A model generated the notes under the pieces. That model saw only the letters and a program-made list of their open reading frames with translations. It ran no database searches and was not told where the DNA came from. Positions 20,642-32,584 of a stretch of 64,000 nucleotides of DNA are shown one piece after another. Each line of letters starts with the position of its first letter. Within the stretch, counting starts at the first letter, position 1. Source of the stretch: Rhea pennata (Eukaryota > Chordata > Aves > Rheiformes > Rheidae); the NCBI RefSeq assembly GCF_028389875.1, contig NC_084670.1:37785333-37849332 (forward strand), written 5' to 3'. The translations under genes and the position numbers were made by a program.

Positions 20642-21619
20642 ATGGAGAAAGATCAATGGGAGAATGGGACATCATCATGGGAGTTCCTCCTGCTGGGAAT
20701 GTGGAATATTCCCTCACTCCAGACACCACTCTTCCTCCTCTTGCTCATGGTCTACTTGGTGTCCGTGGTTGGGAATATCCTCACTGTTGCACTGGTGGTT
20801 GCAGACTGGCACCTGCACACTCCCATGTACTTCTTTCTGGGCAATCTCTCCTACCTGGAGACCTGCTACAGCTCCACCATCTTGCCTCGGCTGCTGGACA
20901 GCTTCCTGACTGGGGACAGGACCATCTCTGTTCAAAGCTCTATTGTACAATTCTATTTCTTTGGTTCTTTTGCAGCTAGCGAATGTTACCTGCTGGCCAT
21001 AATGTCCTACAATCGATACTTGGCCATATGCCAGCCCTTGCTCTATGCAAGCATCATGACCTGGAAGGTCTGTCTCCAGATGGTGGCTGCATCTTGGTTA
21101 ATGGGTTTCCTTATCTCTACAGCAATCACTCCTTTCTTATCCCAGTTGAAGTTTTGTGGCTCCAAGGCCATTGACCACTTCTTTTGTGATCTTGCCCCAT
21201 TGCTGGAACTTGCCTGCAGTGACACTAGGAAAGTCACTCTCATTGCTTTCGTATTCAGCTTCTTGGATATAATCTTCCCCTTCTTGTCCACCCTGGCTTC
21301 CTACGCATGCATCATAGCTGTCATTCGGAGGATCCCATCCAGTGTGGGCAGACAAAAGGCCTTTTCCACCTGCTCCTCACACCTCACTGTTGTCTCTGTT
21401 TTCTACAGTACCCTCATCATTGTCTACACACTGCCCAGAACCCCCCAGCTGAGGCAGCTCAACAAAGTGTTCTCCTTTTTCTACACTGTCCTCACACCCC
21501 TTGTCAATCCCCTCATTTACAGTCTGAAGAACCGGGAGGTCAGGGAAGCCATGAGAAGAGTGCTCAGAAAAGCTTTGGCCATCTCCAGAGCTCAGAACAT
21601 TGCTGTGCCAGGGTCTTAA
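20642..21619 (+). CDS. Olfactory receptor, OR11A1-like, intact frame but altered hallmark residues
   Basis: This is a single-exon class II odorant receptor of 325 residues, counted from the ATG that aligns with the start of the second OR11-like gene; two in-frame ATGs lie 6 and 9 bases further upstream. Landmarks are the glycosylation site NGTS (N8), GN in TM1, HLHTPMYFF, the TM3 motif MSYNRYLAIC, HFFCD in EL2, KAFSTCSSHL in TM6 and NPLIYSLKN in TM7. The protein has no stops. Compared with its neighbour, the conserved TM3 cysteine is serine (S100) and the DRY aspartate is asparagine (N124). Both residues normally matter, for the disulfide and for G-protein activation. The C-terminus has seven extra residues. 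It may be a receptor losing function. Polyadenylation AATAAA lies at 21,820. Confidence 0.88.
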   Translation: MEKDQWENGTSSWEFLLLGMWNIPSLQTPLFLLLLMVYLVSVVGNILTVALVVADWHLHTPMYFFLGNLSYLETCYSSTILPRLLDSFLTGDRTISVQSSIVQFYFFGSFAASECYLLAIMSYNRYLAICQPLLYASIMTWKVCLQMVAASWLMGFLISTAITPFLSQLKFCGSKAIDHFFCDLAPLLELACSDTRKVTLIAFVFSFLDIIFPFLSTLASYACIIAVIRRIPSSVGRQKAFSTCSSHLTVVSVFYSTLIIVYTLPRTPQLRQLNKVFSFFYTVLTPLVNPLIYSLKNREVREAMRRVLRKALAISRAQNIAVPGS

Positions 21620-21764
21620 GACCTTATGTGTGGTGCATATGTAAACTACCAAGGAGACAATGGGGGAAGATGTTTGCTTGGTGCCAGGAATTGCTCAAGG
21701 AGTATGTGAAGCTAAAACAGAAAGGGATGGAAGAGTCCATTAGCAAATATATATATATTAGCAT

Positions 21765-21777
<13 letters not shown>

Positions 21778-21808
<31 letters not shown>
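21778..21808. repeat. (TA)n microsatellite
   Basis: A run of about 15 TA units lies in the 3' flank of the OR11-like gene, just upstream of the AATAAA signal at 21,820. Confidence 0.95.
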
Positions 21809-21810
<2 letters not shown>

Positions 21811-21839
21811 AAGTCATCTAATAAAGACTGATGAAAAAA

Positions 21840-22868
21840 AGTGTCTATATGTGTGCTTATAGGTGGTCAAGATGACGAGTCCAATCCGACATATAGAGAT
21901 ATGACTCTCTAATAAGCTCAGATAGTGCAACTCTTGCCATGCCCAGCAATTTCAGATCTCTGTTAATATCCCTGTTTACTGCCTCTTATTTCCCAGCCAC
22001 TGAACTTCCTTTCTCATCTCTGCTAGAGCAAAAGGTCTCTTCTCCTTCCTTCGGATAAAATTAACTGTCTCAGTGCTGAGGTGTTGCAAACTATCTCAAT
22101 ATCAATGGCTATGCTGTCCTCTGTCAATCTGCTCTAGTGTTTTAAATCACTCCTTTGAAGAGGGAAACTGTGTTGGAGCTCTGCCAAGAGTTTGCCACTT
22201 AGCTAAGGCAGTCTCCTGGTTTGCCTCCTTGTCTTCCCGAGTACTGACATGCACTGTTGTCTTTGAAGATGCTGACCTTGAAGGCCTGCCAGCTTTCCTG
22301 AGCTCCTCAGCCCTTCAAAGCTGCTTCCCATGGCATCCCACCTAGAATTACCTTCCATAAACACAGGTCTTGTCATCTCCAGTCCTGGGTCTGGACACTG
22401 CTTTTCCTCTTCAGTCCTTCACTCCTCATCGGATTTGAAACTCCACTATTTCACACTGACTGCAGCTACAGCTACCACTGATTATCACTTCCCCAGACAG
22501 TTCTTCCTTACTAGTGATAGTAGAACCCACTGGGCCTCACCTCTGGTTGGCTCATCCAGTACCTCTGTCAAGAAGATATCTCTGAGACCCTCCAGAAATC
22601 TCCTTGTCTGCTTGGGCCCTGCAGGGCTACACTTCTTGAAGATGTCAAGGAGGTTCAGGTCCCCAACAAGAACGAGGGTCTGTCATCCAGAGACTTCCTC
22701 AGAATTTCTGAAGAAGGCCTCATCTGCTTCCCCACCACGATTATGTGGTCTGTAACAGTCTCCTGCCACCAGGTCCCATGACAGGCTTCTCCTTCAATCT
22801 TTGCCTTCAAGCTCTCAAACAGCCTCTCATTCATTCCATAGAAGAGCTTCTTGCATGGAAGCTGCTTC
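21840..22868. other. Intergenic DNA without recognised features
   Basis: No gene or repeat was recognised between the OR11-like gene's 3' end and the next CR1. Short frames have no recognisable family. Confidence 0.5.
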
Positions 22869-22870
22869 TT

Positions 22871-23700
22871 CACAGAATCACCGAATCACAGAAAGGTTGA
22901 GGTTGGAAGGGTCCTCTGGAGATCATCTAGTCCAGCTTCCTTGGTCAAGAAGAGTCACCTAAAGCACATTGCACAGGTTTGCATCCAGGCAAGTTTTGAA
23001 TATCTCCCAAGATGGAGACTCCACAATCTCTCTGGCAACCTGTTCCAGTGTCCTGTCACCCTCACAGTGAATTTTTCCTCATGTTCAGATGGAATTTCCT
23101 GTGTTTCAGTTTATGCTCATTGCCTCTTGTCCTGTCACAAGGCACCACTGAACAGAGTCTCGTCCCATCCTCTTGACACCCTCTTTTCAGGTATTTGTAG
23201 ATATTGATAAGACCCCCCCTCAGTCTTCTCTCCTCCAGGCTAAACAGGCTCAACTGTCTCAGCCTTTCCTTTCTTTCCTCACAGGGGATATGCTCCAGGC
23301 CCCTTATTGTCTTTGTAGCCCTACGCTGGACACTCTCCGTAGCTCCATGTCTCGTACTGGGGAGCCCAGAATTAGACACAGTACTCCAGATGAGGCCTCA
23401 CCTGGGATGAGTAGAGGAGGAAGAGAACTTCCCTTGACCTGCTGACATCGCTCTAATGCACCCTAGGATACCATTGATCTTCTTGGCTACAAGGGCACTT
23501 TACTGGCTCATGGTTAACTTGTCCACCAGCACGCTGAAAGTTCTTCTCTGCAGAGCTGCTTTCTAGCAGGTCAACCCTCTATCTGTACTGGTGCATGGGT
23601 TTATTACTCCCTAGGTGCAGGGAGTTGCCCTTTTTGAATTTCATGAGGCTCTTCTCCATCCAACTCTCCAGCCTGTCCAGGTCTCGAACTGCTCCCTGCC
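22871..23700 (-). mobile_element. CR1 LINE 3' fragment
   Basis: On the minus strand this is the RT C-terminal and 3' untranslated part of CR1. The lower end has 'cacagaatcaccgaatcaca' and 'ggttgaggttggaagggtcc', the diagnostic 3' end, and the upper end has 'cagcctgtccaggtctcg' encoding the region after the RT motif. The coding part is broken by stops and frameshifts. Confidence 0.88.
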
Positions 23701-26700
23701 AGGAGTGTGGTGGACTTCTAGCTAAGCAAATGGGAGTATTCTCTTTCTCCTGAGTTGAATTGCTTGTTGGGCACTACAGACTGTGCTGAGCCTATCTGGG
23801 GTGAGTCAGGAGGAATGCCATTTCCTAAACAGAGGGTGCAGCCCTTTTGGTATGAAAGGCTGCCTCTAGCTGCCACTCTCAAAGGGTATTTTTTTTTCAT
23901 ATAGTTCCAATGCAGTATCTGCCAATGCTGAGAAAGTGCTTTGGACCTCTCTGGTCTCTTTGAATGGCCCTAGACATTTGGCAAATGATTCTCCTCTTCA
24001 TGACAAATCAGAAAACCTCTGTGTAGACCCCTGATTTGAGGAGAACCCTATTCACCAATCTTTTGGAAACAGATTTTTTTTTTCTTTCCAGAATCACATT
24101 CCTCTGTCTATACCTAAAACTAGATACTTCTCCATCTGACTTGTGGCTCCCTGGACAATTGTTGTCAAGGAGTCACATCTGTGGAGCTTTGGGAAAGTCT
24201 CTGCTGGACTGTTTGGCCCTGTCCACTCCAGGCACCTTTCATGCTAGGTGATGGTTAGCTCAGATGTGACATCTACCCTGTGCATGGAGATGCCTAGGGG
24301 AAATGAATCCCCCCCTGTGCGTTGCTGCACCCTAAACCTCTGCAGTCAAGAAGAGAGCAGGGGGAACATGATTTCTCCCTTCCTTCTCTAAAATGGCTGG
24401 GGCTCACACTAGTAAGAGAAAATACCACCTCCTTTTAGACCTGCAATATGGACTTCTTGGAAACCATAAAGTCTTCTTCAGCCACCATGAAGAAATCTCA
24501 GTGGGGATGAGAAGCAAATACCATCTGCTATATTTACTTGTTCTTTTTTCCATTGGCCCCAAAAAATGTAAATAAAAATAAAATGTAGGATAAACAACTC
24601 CTACATATTTTTTTCTACAACCAGGCAATTTCCCAAGGTTAATTTTAGACCAAGCTCAGTTGTCATTTTCTGTGGAAAGATAAATTTTCTTTAATATATG
24701 TCTAGTGAATCATTTTATTTTACACACTCTCTTTTCCTTTGTATAAAAAAGGAAATGATGCTATATAGACATTAACAGCATACATATACCAGTGCTTATA
24801 ATTAGTAATGCCAGACATTTTTTTGCCGCAAATATATATATATATGCTAATCTTGCTAAAACTACTGATACTTCTATAAGAACATTTTCCATTTGTGGAA
24901 AGAAGATTATATCCTCTCTTTTTCTTCCTACAAACTACAAATGTTATTGTCTGCATGATGCAAACTTGCATTCCTAAAATTTTAGCTAGCCAATAAATCA
25001 TCTAGCTAAGTCTTCTGCTGCCTACCTCTCCACTGGTACCATAATTTGTCCACCTGCCTGGCTGTCTCTCTGTCTATCTATTTTGCAAGGATTTTGATTC
25101 TTCTCTCTGATATTTATCCTGCCTCATCTTTGTGTAATTGGTGGCCAGATTTCCAGTCCAGAGCCTTGTCACTAGTTCCTGTCTGTAATCATCTCTATGC
25201 CCACCCTCCTGTGGTCACCTCTATCTTGCTGCCTGTGTCTCCTGATCCCATGCCCATCTCTGTCAATTAGGACTGGATCTGTTGCATGGCCACATTTTAC
25301 AGTCATTTCAGGAATGAGCATATAAAGCATTACTAAGATACTGAATGACTTGTTGCATGCTGTGACTTTTGGAAACTCCACAGAATTGTTTGCCCTGACT
25401 GTATGTGCAGGTGATTGTGATTGCACAGGGGAGGTGTCAGAGGGAATTGGAGCTGACCTGGGAGCTGCAATGCTGCATCCTGTTGTCCTCTGGCAGGGGC
25501 TGGGGAGAGGGAAGGTTTCACCAGAAACAGCTGAGCCTGAGGGGACTCATCAGAGAAAGAGCCAGCAGCAGGCTGCCCACAGGGACCTTGGCCTCAAGGG
25601 TCCTCCTGCTGCTACGTGTTGGGGAGTCTCAGGTCCCCAGAGGACGTAGACATTTATCAAGTTCATTTGAAATACATGCGTTCAACACTGGCTAGGTTTT
25701 CAGACAAGGAAAAGAACAGAAGCTGTTTCATCATGGGCTCATTACCATCATCACACTTAGCAAAACCCTTCCTAGACAATGACCTCTCCTAGTAGACACC
25801 CTGCAGAGAGGAAGAGGCAAGAATCATCTCATTATCGCTGCTGCATGCTAACGAGCTCCTGGGGGACAGTTACCAAGTGTGGAAGGCCACGACAGGAATG
25901 CAGTTTTGGGGAGGTCTAATAGGGCCTCCTGAGGGCTGTTAGTGATGAAGCTGTTTTGGGAAATCAAAGTGTGCTTCCCTGGGGGCTGAGTAGAGCAGAA
26001 AGTCAGAGGCAGCAATTTCCGGATGACAAAGGAAGGAGGCAGAGAGGTCTTTGTCACATGGCCCCTTGGATGGGCCCTACCAAGCCAAGGGACCAGATGC
26101 TAATCCCCAGCCTGCCAGAATGGTGATGCTTTTCATCATCCTCAGCCTCAGGTTCCTCCTGGTCACCATGCGACATCTAAAATGCCTGCAATGTCCTTAC
26201 CCCAATCCTAGGACTGCCCCCCGTCATCTGTCCCCCAGACTGCCTCCCTTCCCCTGACATCTCTCAGCCTTATCCCTCATCTCCCAGGAGTCTGACCCCA
26301 AAGAGGTGGTCTCCAACACCTCCAAATGCCACTGCAGAGTGATTCCCCAAGCTACCAGTACCTACTGCTTGAGTGGTGCCATGCAGTCATGAATCATTGC
26401 CCACGTTTCCTCACACCTGCCCTTGTCACTTCCAATTCTCCACAAAGAACATTCTTTTTCTGCAAATCCATCTTCTGCTAGCTTCTGTCACTCCATGAAG
26501 GCTTCCAAAAATGAACTCATACTCTTCATCCATGGAAAGTAGTGATACCTGTGTAGCAGATAAAAAAAAAGAAAGCAACTGAGAAAAATCCTATTCTCAG
26601 TGCGTGTTGCACAAAATACCCTTTGCAGTTCTCCAAAAAAAAAAAAAAAAAGACAAGAATTCTCTTCCGAAAACCAGGTGGCCTGAGGACAATGCCATCT

Positions 26701-28400
26701 ATATATAAAAGTAAGGCAAGCAGTTTTATATTTTTTATCTTCAAATCTCATTTCCATTACTTCATCCTCAGACCCATGAAACTACCCAGAATAGAGCAGG
26801 GAGTTGTGCTACAGCATCTCTGGAGGTGAGCTTCTGTATATCCTTTCTTCTACCTCAAAAAAAGCATACAATAGCTCACTTCCATGCAGTGTGTGCATGG
26901 GGAATGCCCTGGCTCTGCAGAGATGCTGCTGTAGCCTTGCAGAAGAGATTCTGAGGTGATTCTCAAAGAAAACATTATCCAGACTTTATTAAAAGCATCA
27001 CGAGTGCTGCTAAAGCAAGAGATGGATTGCTGCAGATACTTTGTGCCCTGATATTCAGTCTTAATTTTAGCTGCAATTGATGATGCCTTTGTGTAGGCGT
27101 TTGAGGTTTGGAGATTTTGGAATCTGAGTGAAAGAAAAAAAGCCAAGAGAAAGGTCACTATCCGTAGGGAGTGGTTCTGCTTGCTCTACCGCTAATGGCA
27201 AGCAGTAAAGGGCATGAGATGGGAAAGCAGCTTTGCCAAATAAGATCAAAGACGGAAAAACAAATGGATCACCATTCTCAGATCACAGGGCAACACACCT
27301 GACACCCATTCTGTGACAGCTGCAGTGTAGCTTGACCACCTTTGGACATAGCACAAGGAGACTGGCTTTCCTCCTTCCTAGGAGGACAGTGTGGACCAAG
27401 ATGAATTGAGATTCCAAAGCTCCTCTTTGCATTCATTGGCTATATGGGAGCTCAGGGACCTTTCACATGGAGGCAACAACATGAGAGTCATGCATGCTTG
27501 TTTGGGAGATGTTGTGGCATTCATCTGACACAAGATCAGGACTTCATGGGAGGGCAGCAGGATTTCAGGGCTGGGGTGATGGAGATGTTGAGGGAAGAGG
27601 TGATGTGATGGCCTAATGGGCTCAGTTGTGGGAGAGGCTATGGGAGGTGGTTATGAAGGGCCCAGGGCAAGGGCAAATGTATTTTTATAGGGGAATCTAT
27701 GCCATGTTCAGCATGGTAAGGGGTGGTTCCTGCTCTGGGTCAGAGTGCCTGACAGCACTGTGCACAAAGGGGCACCCAGGATCAGCACACCCTCTCGGGC
27801 CCCAGAGATATGTTCAAGGATTTCAGAAATGGTTGGAGCTGTTCTGCTTCCATACTCCTAGTCCTTGGACCCTGGGTCCTGTCTGTCAATGAAGATGAAA
27901 GCTTTGCTCCCAGTAAGGACCTGGAAGGGGCCTATATTTTACCACTGACCCTCCTCCTCTCAGTAAACTCACAATATGAGGTTGGTGGTGTCTGTTCAGG
28001 GCAATCTTCACTCCAGATCTCCCTGCTTGATCCATTTCTGGGAGATCTTCTGTTCTTGCCTCTGAGCTGAAAGGTTTCTGACCATTGAATTCATACTTGT
28101 CTTGTCTGCAAGGCAGGAGAAGAGAGGAGGCAGCAGCCCAATGAGCATGGCACAGGCACATTCCATCTTCATAGCTTGCAAGACAGAGACTGGACAAGGA
28201 GGCAGACCTTGGGCAAGAGGTTCAGTGGGGTGTGATGGTTGTGGATTGCTTTTCCAAAAGAGTTTTTTTTCTTTGTTTCAGGATGAAAGTGATCTGGCTA
28301 TGGAATATGACATTCTTTAGGGGTGGGTACTATGTCAGATGATCCCAAAACCTTTGCCATGGAGGTTTACTGCACTGGTGGCAGCATGCAGGAGGTGGAA
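23700..28400. other. Largely unique DNA without recognised genes
   Basis: No OR, LTR or CR1 was recognised in this 4.7 kb. It contains short AT tracts (for example 24,832-24,844), a poly-A run at 26,635-26,651, and scattered short frames with no protein family resemblance. It is the least duplicated part of the window. Confidence 0.5.
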
Positions 28401-28429
28401 GCAAGGAGAACCTACAAAGGAGCAATTGA

Positions 28430-29490
28430 GAAACATAGCCTGAGCATGGAGGGATGGTGTCAGGAAAGCCAAAGCTCAGATTTGAGAGGGCATCCTTTGA
28501 CACTTGAAGAGCTGAAGAATGAAAGAGTTGATCCATTGTTGAATGGAGTGGGTGACTTAATGAGAGTCGACTCACAGAAGGCTGAGGAACTCCTCTGTGA
28601 TTCCTGAAAAGATTCAAGGAGAAGTAGAACTACTAGGGGTGGATGAGTATTGCATCAGAGATTACTCATGAGAACTCAGCCTCTGAAAGCCATGGGACCT
28701 GACAAGCTGCATCTGAGTGTAGTGAAGGAAGGCACCAATGTCCTTGCAAGGACGGTCTCTGTCATTTTTGAGCGATCAGGGCAGGCATACACAATGACTG
28801 GCGGAAAGAAAATTTGAAGCTGTCTTCAGAACGAGCCGTTCTTGACATCATTAATTAATAGTCGAAGGAACAACAGGTGAGAGTTCACTTTACTGAGATT
28901 TCAGTGTCTCAGCAAATCATGGAGTGAGTCCTTGTGAAACACATTTATGAGCACTTGGAAAAGAATGCGGCTGGCAATAATCAGCATGAGTTTCCCAAGT
29001 TTAACTCTTGCCTCACCAACCTTGTTACCTTCCACAGCAGAACAACTGGATTAGTGGAAGAGGGAAGAGCAGTGGATGTCAATTACCTTGTCTTTAACAA
29101 GATTTTCTCAAGACATGATTTCTCAAGTCAGGATGTGATGGTCTACATGGGTGGACAACCAGAAGAACAACATTGATTGGGTGACTAGGCACACTGTAGA
29201 CTGTTTGATGGGTCATACTCTATCTGGGGACTTTTAACAAGTGTAGTCCTTCAGTGGTCTGTCCTGGGATCTGTCCTGTTTTACATCTTTATCACAAACC
29301 TGGAGGATGTCTGCAGAAGAGAACAAACTGGGTGGGTAACACCCAATATGCTCAAAAACAAAGCAGACATCAAGAGGGACCTCAAATGTCTTGATAAACA
29401 GGTAGCATGAAAATGCATGAAATTCAACAAATGCCAAAGCCTGCCTCTGGGAATTAAAAATCCATTGCAACAGCAAAGGCTGGAGACAGA
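28430..29490 (+). mobile_element. Ancient CR1 LINE remnant, RT region, part 1
   Basis: The plus strand retains fragments of the CR1 ORF2 order in broken frames, including LVTFHSRTTG with a following LVEEGRAVDVNYLVFNKIF-like block around 29,030-29,110, and a DIKRDLKCLDKQ-like block near 29,370-29,400. Many stops and shifts show long decay. Confidence 0.7.
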
Positions 29491-30055
29491 TTACAGGGAG
29501 CAGCAATGGCCAGCTGCTCCAAGATGGATAGCCTGCTGGCAGTCAAGTGTGCTAACATAGTCAACAGGGCATAGACCTCACCAGCCAAGGCCCAGCCCCT
29601 CCATATCCAAGGAAGGTGAGCAGGGAAGACCTGGAAATGGTAGGCAGGTTCAAGCAAGACTAGATCATCAGGCAAGTTCTTGCTGACAAGGCAGGTCTGA
29701 TGTCAAGCTGGGAACGCAAGTCACCAAATCAAGATCAGATCCAATGAGAGTGGTCGGGGTCAGACAAAGCCCTATAGCTGCAGGGCAGGTCCATAGAGAT
29801 GAGGCATGTCCAAGGTCAAGCTGGAAAGTCAGGCTATGAGTCAGAGTCTGGATCAACAGGGCCCATGGCCAGGAACAGGCACACCTGTAACACAGCTGTG
29901 GAGAGGCACACCTGCAATGTAGCTCAAGGTGGGACTGAAGATTCAGGGCTGAGCTTAAATGAGCTCCTGGGCCTTTGAGAGGGGGTGTATGTGGAGGCCC
30001 CTAGTGAGTCCAGTCAGGGCTGTGAAGGCCTCTTATTGCCCGCAGGCTCTGTCAA
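29490..30055. repeat. Unclassified insertion splitting the ancient CR1, with degenerate short repeats
   Basis: CR1 coding order stops near 29,490 and resumes near 30,055, so these about 565 bp appear inserted. The DNA contains recurring words such as 'ggcaggtc', 'caagctgg' and 'ggtcag', suggesting a degenerate tandem structure. I do not recognise the repeat family. Confidence 0.45.
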
Positions 30056-30330
30056 AAGCCTGACCAGGAACAGTTCTGTAGAAAAGAGCCTGGGGATCCT
30101 GCTGCACAGCCAAGGCAACGTGAACTGGAAGTGTGCCCTGGCAGTGAGAAAGGCCAACAGCCTCCTGGGCTGTGTGCACAGGAGCATGGCCAGCAGATCA
30201 AGGGGAGTGATCACACCCCCTTACTCAGTGCTCATTAGACCACATTTAGAGTGCCACATCCAGAGCTGAATCCCAAATACAAGAAAGACAACAGCATACT
30301 GGAGCCAATTCAGTACACGGCCATTAGGAT
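30055..30330 (+). mobile_element. Ancient CR1 LINE remnant, part 2
   Basis: The plus strand reads KSLGILLHSQGN, KANSLLGC, SRGVITPPYSVL and IRPHLEC, the ordered late RT-connection part of CR1 ORF2, in a mostly open stretch. It continues the element ending at 29,490. Confidence 0.75.
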
Positions 30331-30724
30331 GCTCAGGAAGCTGCTGCACACAATTCTGTGTCCATGGAGCCAGCAGCTCCTGCCTTCCAGCCAGGGCAGA
30401 GGCCAAGGAGACTCCAACAGGACTGAGAGGAATCCTGCCCTGTAGCACCCACTGATGCAACAGCAGGAGCAAAGGAGGTCTCTGAGAACCAATGAGGTAA
30501 GAGAGAGGAACAGAAATCGGGAGAAAAGATCAGTAGCTCTGCTCCCTTGCACCCCTTTCATACCAAGCTCCTGTGCCTCAGGGAGAGGTTGGAGAGCCCT
30601 CTACCCTCAGGATACAAACCCTGCACCCAAGCGGGACACATCATGGAGTCAGGGAATGTCTCCATGGCTGGGACGAAGTGCTGGAGTCTCAGCCTCTTCC
30701 TCCCCACTGACCATTGTGGGGGAC

Positions 30725-32530
30725 CACCTGAAGCCATCAGGGCTCTCTAAACCTGAGTGAGTCAGTGAACAGAGAGTTGGCTGCAGGCAGGTGAGGGGAA
30801 TCCCATTCAAGAGATCTCTCCCGACTTTGTGTCAGGATTTTTTAAGGAGGCCTGCTGATTATGCAATCTCAGTTTCCTTTACAAAGAGGCAAGTCCCAGC
30901 ATTTGAGTGTCCAGAGTTATGGGGAAAGCTGTATGCCAGAAGTGTTTACAAAGTTCCTAGCAGTTCAATGGGTTTCAGTCTCTTCTGAGGGCCAGTTATG
31001 CATTGCTCACTCTCTGCAGTTCCTGGGGAGCGATGAGCTGCAGCAGGAACCTTCAGAGACTCGTTAGTGCTATAAACCCCAGGACACTCTGGAGAACACA
31101 GGGCATTCAACTGCTGCTGGAAACTCCCTAGCAGAGCTGCTGGACGAAGACAGAAAGCACAGAGCAATGCCTGATCCCTGGGTCAGGGTTTGCAGAGAGC
31201 TCAGAGAGGAGAAGGACACATTAGAGAAGAGAGAGAGGATGACATCTCACACCTTGATCATCATTTCCCAGCACTATCAGCACAGAGGTCATCACCTCAT
31301 CCTGAGGACTGCAGGTGAAGTGGTGAGGCTTTGCATGGTGGCATCTATGAGTGAGAAAGGGGATGGGCATATTCCTTCCTGGATGTCTTCTACTCTAGCT
31401 CCCTCTTCCCTCCACACATATCTTGTGATGCCCTTGTTAGCTGAACAGAGTCCTGGGGAGCTTGCTGATGGGTGCGGAGTTAGATGGGTTGCTGGCCCTG
31501 AGCCAGCCCAGAGCCCTGCCAAGGGGCACCACTACCTCACCTGGGAGATAAGATCCGGGCAGAGGCCTATGCTTCTCAGGCAGGGACTTTCCCTGGCTGT
31601 GCACACAGGCATATCCCAGGCAATCACCACAAACAGGAGGGGAATGAAGCTCTTTCCTGATCTCACCTATGCTCACCATGGAGACACCCACTCCTTCTCC
31701 TAGCAGTGCTGCTCGGGGAGCCCTGTGAGCACAGCTGGCAGTGCTGAGGTCTAGCTGCTGGACTATGCCATAAGGCAGCCCCAAAGCCCTCCAAAACCAT
31801 TGCTGAGGGGGGAACCTATGCAAGGTGAATGATCTTCCTTGTTCCCTATCCTTCTGCTCTTCTGAAAACCTCTCTTCCTTGTACTGGCCAATCAGCCTAG
31901 GTGTCCATCTTCCCTCATATCGAGCTCACTTTTCTCTCTGAAGCCCATGTGGAAGCTCTCCAAGAGCCCTCTCAGGCTGTTCTACTGCATGGTGGCATGG
32001 ACATCAACTGCTCACACCGTCAAAGGAAGCACATGGCCCATTCCTTCCAAAACAAGTGTTCTAGACAGCAGAGATAAGCCACTTGGCTAATTCTCCTCTT
32101 TGGAGGAGAAAGGCATCTGACATGATGTGCTCACATAAAGGGATTTTCTTGCCTGGTGAGGACAGGGCTTGCTATTTGGAATAACTTCAGGTGCAGGAGA
32201 GACACTGTCACAATGTCAGGGAATGCTTTCTCTCCTATACTGATCATAGAACTACAGAATCACTGATTCTGTGATTCTCTCCTATACCTCTGCCCCAAGA
32301 AGGAAATGAGCACTTCTGTGGGGCAGCTCACCTCTCTGGTTCTCCTAGGAAGCCCTTCCCTTTGGATGTATGGTTTAACTTTCTGCAAAAATAAACTAGT
32401 TCTCTCATTTCACTAGTCATGGAGGTTATTAAGGGAATACAAATGCAGTCAGAGAAGTGTCAGAGTCATGTTTGTTCTGATAGAAACTTTCTTCATGATT
32501 ACTCTGTAGAAGAAATGAATAAATAAAGCT
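30725..32530. repeat. OR11-module flank, copy 2 (partner 11,125-12,545)
   Basis: The first 1.1 kb aligns with the flank of module 1. From about 31,865 to 32,530 I recognise no gene; a short CR1-like 3' end motif 'catagaactacagaatcac' occurs near 32,247. No provirus is present here. Confidence 0.65.
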
Positions 32531-32584
32531 CTTTCTCATAGGTATCCTTGCTGGCAAAGAGGAGTGAGGGAGCTGAGGTGCTAC

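Noticed and set aside
22655-22873. Minus-strand 72-codon frame at the edge of a CR1
   Set aside because: No recognisable family; it is adjacent to a transposon edge and likely chance.
24832-24844. Short AT-rich run as a possible promoter
   Set aside because: A simple repeat with no supporting elements or downstream gene.
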